Source: Candidatus Bathyarchaeota archaeon (GTDB lineage: Archaea > Thermoproteota > Bathyarchaeia > Bathyarchaeales > Bathycorpusculaceae). Taken from it: a stretch of DNA of 38,344 bases. Of this stretch, positions 32,688-38,344 are shown piece after piece. Below the pieces are notes generated by a model, which had not been told where the DNA came from, ran no database searches, and was given only the letters and a program-made list of their open reading frames with translations. Position 1 is the first letter of the stretch, and every line of letters begins with the position of its first letter. A program made the position numbers and the translations under genes. The DNA is taken from positions 1 to 38,344 of the forward strand of contig JADGNF010000017.1 of assembly GCA_017883615.1 (NCBI GenBank). The letters run 5' to 3'.

Positions 32688-33899
32688 ATGAACCGCAAAG
32701 AGTTTTTGCAAATAGCCATATCGGCGCTACGTAAATGGCAAGACAACAACGCAACCCTACGAGCAGCCGCCCTAACCTTCTTCATAGTTTTGCCCCTTCC
32801 CTCGCTCCTACTAATCACAGTAGATATCTATTCGCAGCTTTACGGCCGAACCCAAGGAATCCAACAACTTATACAACAAATAAGCTCGCTTGCAGGACCA
32901 ACAATCTCATCACTCGTCAACACACTTCTTCAAGGCGCAACAAATCCGCTGAACTCTGTCTTCAACTCAATATTCACAATAGTTTTCGCCGTTGCAGGCG
33001 CAGTAGGCGCCTTCGCAGTGTTACAAGACACATTCAACGTACTATGGGATGTTAAATTACCCAAACGCCAAAGCCTCAAAAGCAGGATACGCCTAAGATC
33101 AGTCCCCTTCCTATTAGTCACAATCACAGCGATAGTTGCCGTTGGATGGCTAGGATTTACAGGCTTAGTCTTCGACGCGATCCAAAACGCCCTCGGAAAA
33201 AGCATGGGAGTATTTGCAGCGTCAGTGCTTCTGTTCATAATCCAAGCAGCATTCACGTTAGTTTTAGCCATCGTTTTATTCGCCATAATATTCAAAGAAA
33301 TTCCCGACACTCCAATTGAATGGGGAGACGTTTGGATAGGCGCCGTCATAACAGCAATAGTTTTTACAATCGCTAACAACGTGTTCAGGCTTTACCTACA
33401 AACGTTCCCAGTCACATCGCTGGCGGGAGCTGCAGGGTCTTTGATAATTCTGCTCTTGTGGGTCTTCGTTATAGTTCAAATCATGCTGTACGGCGCGCAA
33501 TTCTCACATTGCATGGCCGAAAACGTAGGTTCACACGCAATAAAAGCAGATAACCACCCACACCTATGGAAAAAACTCGAACTAAATAATGTGCTCGACG
33601 TACAAGAACGCATAGACAAAGAAATTCAAGACTACAGATTTGGAAAAGAAGAAAACATCAAGCCAAACACAACAACCGAATCTGCAAAAAATGAACCTGA
33701 AGAAACCACAACCGAGGAAACACCAACGTCAACCGCACAACCCAAAAAACAGCCCACTCCAAACATAGAAGAAAAGGTACAGGAACCAAACCCACAAATC
33801 GCTTTTTCCGAAAAACAATCAACTGACGTTTCAGAAAAAGAATACGACGTAAATCTGAAGTGGAAAACAAAAAAGAAGCTCCCGCCCAAAAAAGAGTGA
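32688..33899 (+). CDS. YihY/BrkB-family integral membrane protein with charged tail
   Basis: About 403 aa from the ATG at 32688; a TTG at 32664 and an ATG at 32679 are alternatives. The first 280 residues carry the YihY/BrkB fold (six helices), with DNNATLRAAALTFFIVLPLPSLLLI at the start, an FAVLQDTFNVLWDV segment and the TSLAGAAGSLIILLLWVFVIVQIMLYGAQFSH region (described in parts) characteristic of the family. The last 110 residues are a disordered, Lys/Glu/Pro/Thr-rich cytoplasmic tail (ENIKPNTTTESAKNEPEE ... KKKLPPKKE). The function of the family is unsettled; older claims of RNase BN activity are wrong. The tail may bind partners or nucleic acids. Confidence 0.85.
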   Translation: MNRKEFLQIAISALRKWQDNNATLRAAALTFFIVLPLPSLLLITVDIYSQLYGRTQGIQQLIQQISSLAGPTISSLVNTLLQGATNPLNSVFNSIFTIVFAVAGAVGAFAVLQDTFNVLWDVKLPKRQSLKSRIRLRSVPFLLVTITAIVAVGWLGFTGLVFDAIQNALGKSMGVFAASVLLFIIQAAFTLVLAIVLFAIIFKEIPDTPIEWGDVWIGAVITAIVFTIANNVFRLYLQTFPVTSLAGAAGSLIILLLWVFVIVQIMLYGAQFSHCMAENVGSHAIKADNHPHLWKKLELNNVLDVQERIDKEIQDYRFGKEENIKPNTTTESAKNEPEETTTEETPTSTAQPKKQPTPNIEEKVQEPNPQIAFSEKQSTDVSEKEYDVNLKWKTKKKLPPKKE

Positions 33900-33992
33900 G
33901 CAGAATAAAATTTCCTCCAAGAAACCCCAAACGCCCACTCGCTCTTTGCCAACTGTGAATCCAGAAACTCCTGCGCACCATAACTAGGCACG

Positions 33993-34000
33993 CTTATATC
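33993..34000 (+). promoter_or_regulatory. TATA box of the PAC2 gene
   Basis: CTTATATC, 48-55 bases before the ATG at 34048, predicts transcription start around 34023 and a short leader containing the AGGTGA site at 34034-34039. Confidence 0.5.
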
Positions 34001-34047
34001 TTATCATCAATCTAATACCCAACCGCTAACAACAGGTGAAGCAACAC

Positions 34048-34800
34048 ATGGTCTGCAGCATCCTAATCCACGAGAAACCTCAACTTAAAGACCCCGTTCT
34101 AATCGAGGGGCTGCCAGGCATAGGTTTCGTCGCTAACATCGTCGCGTTGCACCTGATTAACGAGTTGAAAGCCAAAAAATTTGCTGAAATCGTGTCCAGT
34201 AGTTTTCAGGATTTTGCAATTCTAACTGAAACTGGCAGTGCACGTTCGCCACTCAATGAATTGTACTATGTTAAGCGGGAAGATGGTGGACGCGATTTAG
34301 TCATTTGGTATGGGAACACGCAGGCGCTTACGACTCCCGGTCAGTACGAGCTTTGCGGCAAAGTCCTTGACATTGCTCAGGAGTTAGGTTGTCGATTCGC
34401 TGTTTCGCTGGGCGGTTTCAAGAAGGACGAAGTTAAGGGGGCACCGGGGCTTTACTGCGCAGCTTCAGATGAGGAGACGATGCAAGAAGCATTGGGGTTG
34501 GGACCAAAAGTTATGGTCGGACACATCTTTGGCATCGCGGGTCTTGTCGTTGGCTTGTGTAGACTGCGTGAAGTGAAGGCGTTTGCGTTGCTGGTGGACA
34601 CTGTTGGCTTGGTTCCTGATGTGGATGCGACTCGAGTTGTATTGGCTGTTTTGACAAAGTTTCTTGGGCTTTCGGTGGATTTGTCAGGGGTGGATGCGGC
34701 TGCACTTGAAACGAAGCGTATGCTGGAGTCTTTTGGCTTAATTAGAAACGTTGCGGAAGAAAAGAAGAAAGAGGAAGAAGCTCTGCGCTGGTATATCTAG
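34048..34800 (+). CDS. PAC2-family proteasome assembly chaperone
   Basis: A 250-aa protein of the PAC2 family (archaeal PbaA/PbaB, eukaryotic PAC2). The N-terminal region has VLIEGLPGIGFVANIVALHLI, followed by YGNTQALTTPGQYELCGKVLD and GGFKKDEVKGAPGLYCAASDE. The C-terminus ends in RWYI: hydrophobic-Tyr-any residue, the HbYX motif by which PbaB and proteasome activators dock on the 20S core. It should therefore help proteasome assembly or act as a proteasome regulator. The ATG at 34048 is preferred over the GTG at 34036 because the GTG is part of the AGGTGA ribosome binding site (34034-34039). It is convergent with the SmAP3-like gene, with only 6 bases between stops. Confidence 0.88.
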   Translation: MVCSILIHEKPQLKDPVLIEGLPGIGFVANIVALHLINELKAKKFAEIVSSSFQDFAILTETGSARSPLNELYYVKREDGGRDLVIWYGNTQALTTPGQYELCGKVLDIAQELGCRFAVSLGGFKKDEVKGAPGLYCAASDEETMQEALGLGPKVMVGHIFGIAGLVVGLCRLREVKAFALLVDTVGLVPDVDATRVVLAVLTKFLGLSVDLSGVDAAALETKRMLESFGLIRNVAEEKKKEEEALRWYI

Positions 34801-34806
34801 GCGTTT

Positions 34807-35229
34807 TTAGCCTTTGACTTCGCTCATGAAGAGATCATAGACTCTTTGGACGCGTTCTGCGGCTGGTCCTGAACCTTCAACGACGCCTTTCTCAGTTAGC
34901 TTAACTTTATCCATGACCCAGATTATGCCTTGTTCTTCGTAGAGCTTAACCATGGTTGGGAATACTTTTTCGAGTCTTGTGGCTAATGCCTTGAGGTCAA
35001 AAGGTTTTTCGGTGCTGGTCAGTTGGGCGACGACGTTGCCGTTGAGGAATATACGGCGGTAAACAACTCCAGTTTCATCTTTGGCTTCAGCCATACAAAG
35101 GCTTAGATTGTCGGGGTTAATGCCGACGAGCGTGCCGACAAATTTCTTGCCGGTAGTCGTGTTAACTGTGACGGGTTTATCAACCAACGCTGCAATTTCA
35201 GTGGCGAGTTTCCTCTGTGATACGGACAC
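34807..35229 (-). CDS. Sm-like archaeal protein with C-terminal domain (SmAP3-like)
   Basis: A 140-aa protein. Residues about 8-75 form an Lsm fold: Sm1 around VTVNTTTGKKFVGTLVGINPDNLSLCM and Sm2 around RIFLNGNVVAQL. After it lies a 65-residue C-terminal domain (FDLKALATRLEKVFPTMVKLY ... AERVQRVYDLFMSEVKG). This length and layout match SmAP3 of crenarchaea, which forms ring oligomers, rather than the 75-aa SmAP1/2 RNA-binding proteins. The GTG start at 35229 has GGAG 9 bases upstream on the minus strand. It is expected to bind U-rich RNA or assemble ribonucleoprotein rings, though SmAP3 function is not well established. Confidence 0.85.
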   Translation of the reverse strand: MSVSQRKLATEIAALVDKPVTVNTTTGKKFVGTLVGINPDNLSLCMAEAKDETGVVYRRIFLNGNVVAQLTSTEKPFDLKALATRLEKVFPTMVKLYEEQGIIWVMDKVKLTEKGVVEGSGPAAERVQRVYDLFMSEVKG

Positions 35230-35353
35230 CTATTTCAACTCCAGTATTAACGCATACGATTGTGCATTTCAACTATTTATCTGAAGCGGCTCTCGGAAAG
35301 GTACTTTTGAAAAAACAGTCTCCAATGTTGAGGAAAAAAAAACTCACAGCGTA

Positions 35354-35434
35354 ACAGACGCGGTTCACGTGCACATAACATTATTCCAAGAAGAAAAAAA
35401 AGGAAGACTCGGCAGTTTCCCAAACCGCGTCTGT
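35354..35434 (-). ncRNA. Stem-loop after the DUF4013-like gene (terminator or small RNA candidate)
   Basis: ACAGACGCGGTT (35354-35365) and AACCGCGTCTGT (35423-35434) are a perfect 12-bp inverted repeat enclosing 57 bases. Within the loop, GGAAGACT (35402-35409) and AGTTTCC (35414-35420) form an inner hairpin with a one-base bulge and a CGGC loop. On the minus strand the element starts 10 bases after the stop codon at 35444, and T-runs lie both inside the loop and after the stem (around 35331-35341). Sequence shows the repeat; function as RNA is inference. Confidence 0.5.
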
Positions 35435-35443
35435 CCGATCGAT

Positions 35444-36160
35444 TTATTGAACTGGAGCTTGCGGAACAGTAGCAGGTTGTGAAGAGGTGCCTACCGCATT
35501 GTCGTACATCAGTCCTATAGTTCTTGAAAAGAACAGCCCTTCCAGAACCGAAAGGAATGCACCAAGAACCCAACCTATTGGTCCCAATGCGCCAGTTAAG
35601 GCCCCCACTATTGCTGCCGCAATGAAAACCGCGACAAAAAATGCGAGGTAGCGAATCCAACCGATTTTGCCTATCCTCCTAAAGATTTCGCCAAACGTAA
35701 AGGCGTTTCCAAAAGAGTTTGTTTTGACCATGTGAATTATGCCCATGAATGCAAATATGCCCAGTAGAAACGTGATGATGCCAATGACTATGAGGAAACC
35801 TCCTAGTGCGAAAATTCCTCCGGCGCTAAAGAAGTGTGCAGGGTTTGTAAAATTGTTTAGGACTGCTGCGGCTATGAATGGTATTGCGATTATCACTGCG
35901 ATTATGGCTATGATGATTAGCCAAATTATTGTGACAACAAAGATTTTGAGGCCTTCAAAGAACATTTCGCCATATCTTTCGAGTTTTGGCGTATTCTTTG
36001 ATGCTGGACTATCGCGGATGATGCGTGCGTAGTATCCTAGCGCTATGAAATTAACGATTGGAATAATTGAAACAATGATCAGTATCAGTAATTCGCTTAG
36101 GCGCTGAAAAATGCTTCCAGTGTATTGCGCTGCCTGATTTAAGTCATCTGATAAACCCAT
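35444..36160 (-). CDS. DUF4013-like polytopic membrane protein
   Basis: A 238-aa protein with about six membrane helices and characteristic Gly/Ala/Ile-rich stretches (TIIWLIIIAIIAVIIAIPFIAAA and ALGGFLIVIGIITFLLGIFAF, in parts). It begins with QRLSELLILIIVSIIPIVNFIALGYYARIIRDS, which fits DUF4013 proteins, common in archaea and of unknown role. The ATG at 36160 has an excellent ribosome binding site, AAGGAGA, 7-8 bases upstream on the minus strand. It ends with a soluble tail SQPATVPQAPVQ. The gene is alone and is followed immediately by the long stem-loop element at 35354-35434. Confidence 0.8.
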   Translation of the reverse strand: MGLSDDLNQAAQYTGSIFQRLSELLILIIVSIIPIVNFIALGYYARIIRDSPASKNTPKLERYGEMFFEGLKIFVVTIIWLIIIAIIAVIIAIPFIAAAVLNNFTNPAHFFSAGGIFALGGFLIVIGIITFLLGIFAFMGIIHMVKTNSFGNAFTFGEIFRRIGKIGWIRYLAFFVAVFIAAAIVGALTGALGPIGWVLGAFLSVLEGLFFSRTIGLMYDNAVGTSSQPATVPQAPVQ

Positions 36161-36323
36161 TTCAAAAGTCTCCTTTATGATTATGTATTCTGTTTTGCTG
36201 GCAATTTAAGACTTTTCATTGGAATTTGAATCGCAAATAACGTTGCAAGAAGTGAGACTCTTAACGCGTGTGGTTAATTCTAAATATCACCTCAACCATC
36301 AACTTTCATCTGGAGAACATTAC

Positions 36324-37349
36324 ATGACCGTACACTTTGTTCCGTGGAGCACAAGCAATAACCTTCTGGAAGAAACCGGACGCCTCTACGAAGAAGCAGG
36401 CACCTTTGACTGCATCGGAAAAGGCGACTTAGTCGCGATTAAACTGCATGTGGGGGAGCTTGGCAACCCCAACTACGTGCAACCCGTCTTCGTACACGAC
36501 ATCGCCCGCCGAGTCACGGAAGCAGGCGGCAAACCCTTCCTAACCGACTCCAACACCTACTACCACGCGCAACGCCACAACGCAGTTGACCACATGAACA
36601 CTGCCCGAATGAACGGCTTCAACATGGCACCCTTCATTGTAGCTGACGGACTTAAAAGTGAAAACTACCGAACCGTAAAAACCAAAGGCATCCTTAGCGA
36701 AATCGAGGTTTCAGGAGCCATCGCAGAGGCAGACTCCATGATTGTCGTTTCGCACTGTAAAGGACATGAGCTTAGCGGTTTTGGGGGAGCCATAAAAAAT
36801 TTAGGTATGGGTTGCACTCCTCAGGCTGGAAAATTTCGGCAGCACCGGGTCGTTGGCATAGAGATTGACACTTCAAAATGCGTCGGCTGCGCCAAATGCA
36901 AAGCAGCCTGCCCAATGCACTTGCCCGACATTATTGAGGGGAAAGCCAGAAACACTTCGGCGGCTTGCATGCGGTGCCCCGTGTGCATCGGATCGTGCCC
37001 CATGGAAGCCATACACTTTGTCAATAAAGAGAACCTAAGCAAAGCACTCGCGTCAGCAGCATACGGTGTCCTCTCCACGTTTAAGCCAGATAAAGTTTCG
37101 TACCTGAGTTTCGCTAAAGACATCACTCAGTACTGTGACTGCCTGCCTAACCCCGGAGAAATCATGATGAAAGATATCGGCATCTTCGCCAGCGACTCAC
37201 CCGTCTCCGCCGACGGAGCTTTCCTCTCAATGGCAGACTACGAAGCCTTCAACGAAGCCTCCGAGGTGGACTGTATGATACAGGTTCAGGAAACGAAGGA
37301 TTTGGGCATCCAAGGCGACGTGAAACCGAAAATAAACAAACTCAACTAA
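36324..37349 (+). CDS. DUF362-family protein with 2x[4Fe-4S] ferredoxin domain
   Basis: About 341 aa from the ATG at 36324. An in-frame TTG at 36219 exists, but TGGAGA 7 bases before the ATG supports the shorter form. The DUF362 domain covers residues about 1-195 (VAIKLHVGELGNPNYVQPVF, VVSHCKGHELSGFGGAIKNLGMG, in parts). Two cluster motifs follow at about residues 220-265: CVGCAKCKAACPMHLPD and CMRCPVCIGSCPMEAI, each suited to one [4Fe-4S] cluster. The remaining 80 residues form a C-terminal domain with CDCLPNPGE. Members of the family are uncharacterised iron-sulfur proteins, often with redox partners. It is 27 bases upstream of a small ferredoxin gene in the same direction. Confidence 0.87.
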   Translation: MTVHFVPWSTSNNLLEETGRLYEEAGTFDCIGKGDLVAIKLHVGELGNPNYVQPVFVHDIARRVTEAGGKPFLTDSNTYYHAQRHNAVDHMNTARMNGFNMAPFIVADGLKSENYRTVKTKGILSEIEVSGAIAEADSMIVVSHCKGHELSGFGGAIKNLGMGCTPQAGKFRQHRVVGIEIDTSKCVGCAKCKAACPMHLPDIIEGKARNTSAACMRCPVCIGSCPMEAIHFVNKENLSKALASAAYGVLSTFKPDKVSYLSFAKDITQYCDCLPNPGEIMMKDIGIFASDSPVSADGAFLSMADYEAFNEASEVDCMIQVQETKDLGIQGDVKPKINKLN

Positions 37350-37376
37350 AAAGGCCCTGACTCAGGCAGGACGCGG

Positions 37377-37571
37377 TTGCCAAAAGCTTTCATCGACCCA
37401 GACAAATGCACCCGATGCGAAAACTGCCAGGCAGCCAAAGCCTGCCCCGTCAAAGCCATTTTCCGAATCGACTCCGAAGAAGCAGCCGTTGTTGAAACGC
37501 GGCTCTGCCGCGGATGTGGAGACTGTATTGCAAAATGTCCAGCATGTGCAGTTGTTCTTAAAGAAATCTGA
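37377..37571 (+). CDS. Small 2x[4Fe-4S] ferredoxin-like protein
   Basis: A 64-aa ferredoxin from a TTG start. First motif C-T-R-C-E-N-C then ACP: CxxCxxC with five residues (QAAKA) before the fourth Cys, instead of the usual three. Second motif CRGCGDCIAKCP is regular. Two clusters are thus likely, the first with an altered loop. It lies 27 bases after the DUF362 ferredoxin-like gene, which suggests it carries electrons to or from that protein. The length is typical of small archaeal ferredoxins. The AGGACGCGG before the TTG is a plausible ribosome binding site. Confidence 0.83.
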   Translation: MPKAFIDPDKCTRCENCQAAKACPVKAIFRIDSEEAAVVETRLCRGCGDCIAKCPACAVVLKEI

Positions 37572-37591
37572 AACCGGAAATTTTGGCGAGG

Positions 37592-38344
37592 TTACTTTTT
37601 CTTTTCTTGGTTTTCCCAGCTCTGCTTCAAGAACGCCATCGACTTCTCGGGCAAGTCCCGTTCCGCCATGAAACCGGGTCCCACCCAGCTGTCGTTGCCC
37701 ACCTTCACGCCTGGCATGAGCAGGACGCCGATTCCGGTCTTGACGTTATCACCCAAGATGGCTCCGAGTTTGCGCCTGCCCGTGTCCACCACTTTGTCTT
37801 TGATTTGCATTTTCACAGTTCCGTCGTCGAAGCGCAGGTTAGCGGTGATTGTGCCCGCGCCCAGATTGCAATTCTCGCACAGGATACTGTCGCCAACGTA
37901 TGAAAGGTGCCCGACATGGGTGGCATCCATGATTATAGTGTTTTTAACTTCGCAGCCGTTACCGACCCGAGCATTTTTGCCGATACTGGTGCAGGGGCGT
38001 ATGAAACAGTTGGGTCCTACGTCTGCGCCTTCGTCGATGAAGCATGGGCCTTCAATGTAAGCACCTGAGCGGACACGCGCGGTTTCAGCCACCGTAACTG
38101 GCCCCAAAAGGTGGGCACCTACCTCAACGTTCCCCAAAACCCGATGCTCCATACGCCGAAGTGCCCAAGCATTCGCCTCCAACAAATCCCACGGACGCCC
38201 AACATCAAACCAGTCGCTACGAGCAATTTCAGCAGGCACGACCGTTTTTCCCTCTTTCGCCAGCAATGTAACGGCGTCCGTGAGTTCCCATTCGCCTCGA
38301 ACGGACCTCTTAACCCGCCGCAAAACGTCAAAAACGTTTTTGCC
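37592..38344 (-). CDS. GlmU-like sugar-phosphate nucleotidylyl/acetyltransferase, partial at the window end
   Basis: Only the last 250 residues are in the window; the frame runs open to base 38344 and the N-terminus is cut. It starts in the end of a sugar nucleotidylyltransferase domain (WELTDAVTLLAKEGKTVV, DWFDVGRPWDLLEANAW) and continues into a left-handed beta-helix with hexapeptide repeats (VLGNVEVGAHLLGPVTVAE, ARVRSGAYIEGPCFIDEG, NCFIRPCTSIGKNARVG, in parts). CNLGAGTITANLRFDDG and KLGAILGDNVKTGIGVLLMPGVKVG resemble archaeal bifunctional enzymes like Sulfolobus ST0452, which make UDP-GlcNAc. The product feeds glycan or lipid-linked sugar pathways. It is convergent with the ferredoxin gene. 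Confidence 0.88.
   Translation of the reverse strand, partial: GKNVFDVLRRVKRSVRGEWELTDAVTLLAKEGKTVVPAEIARSDWFDVGRPWDLLEANAWALRRMEHRVLGNVEVGAHLLGPVTVAETARVRSGAYIEGPCFIDEGADVGPNCFIRPCTSIGKNARVGNGCEVKNTIIMDATHVGHLSYVGDSILCENCNLGAGTITANLRFDDGTVKMQIKDKVVDTGRRKLGAILGDNVKTGIGVLLMPGVKVGNDSWVGPGFMAERDLPEKSMAFLKQSWENQEKKK

Overview
The window reads as a stretch of archaeal chromosome, most likely from a Bathyarchaeia-like (Thermoproteota) lineage. Archaeal hallmarks are an aEF-2 of 738 aa with an intact diphthamide site, an archaeosine-type tRNA-guanine transglycosylase, a tRNA-splicing endonuclease homologue, an SmAP3-like Lsm protein, a PAC2 proteasome-assembly chaperone ending in an HbYX-like tail, an aCPSF2-like beta-CASP nuclease, presenilin-like A22 proteases, a GfcR-type PRTase regulator and the flavoprotein AfpA. 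Promoters look archaeal (TATA boxes such as CTTATATA). Many starts carry a GGTGA or GGAG Shine-Dalgarno, and GTG and TTG starts are common. The lineage name is inferred from gene content and style, not from a search. I saw no tRNA or rRNA gene, CRISPR array, insertion sequence or phage module.

Layout. 1-5.5 kb is an A+T-richer, accessory-looking segment: an anchored surface protein, a two-helix peptide, an unknown protein, a 45-aa zinc-knuckle microprotein that is easily missed, a PD-(D/E)XK nuclease-like protein and an orphan CHASE4 histidine kinase. 5.5-10.1 kb holds a GfcR-like regulator and mtnA, a ferritin-like protein with unusual ligands, and the endA-like/hisS pair. 10.1-13.3 kb has two glutamine synthetases in the same orientation, the second divergent. 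13.4-18.5 kb has a NIP7-like PUA protein coupled to an m5C RNA methyltransferase, malate dehydrogenase, a 580-bp intergenic region with nested inverted repeats, and aEF-2. 19-24.2 kb has a P2-type cation ATPase with a possible upstream leader ORF, an iron-sulfur flavoprotein overlapping AfpA, and a lysine exporter LysO split in two. 24.2-29.8 kb has two tandem presenilin-like proteases and the set tgtA-PHP-aCPSF2. 30-38.3 kb has an eight-bladed PQQ-like propeller fused to a GT-C glycosyltransferase, a YihY/BrkB membrane protein, PAC2, SmAP3-like, a DUF4013-like membrane protein followed by a long stem-loop, a DUF362 ferredoxin-like protein with a small ferredoxin, and a GlmU-like acyltransferase cut by the window end.

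How the genes fit together. Much of the window is RNA and protein information processing: tRNA splicing, charging and archaeosine insertion, RNA methylation, RNA decay, translocation and proteasome assembly. Nitrogen assimilation, central carbon metabolism, methionine salvage and low-potential flavin/Fe-S electron carriers are interspersed. The points most worth a second look are the propeller-glycosyltransferase fusion, the tandem A22 proteases, the EndA homologue lacking its catalytic histidine, and three unexplained inverted-repeat elements (around 8.1-8.2, 15.9-16.0 and 35.4 kb).
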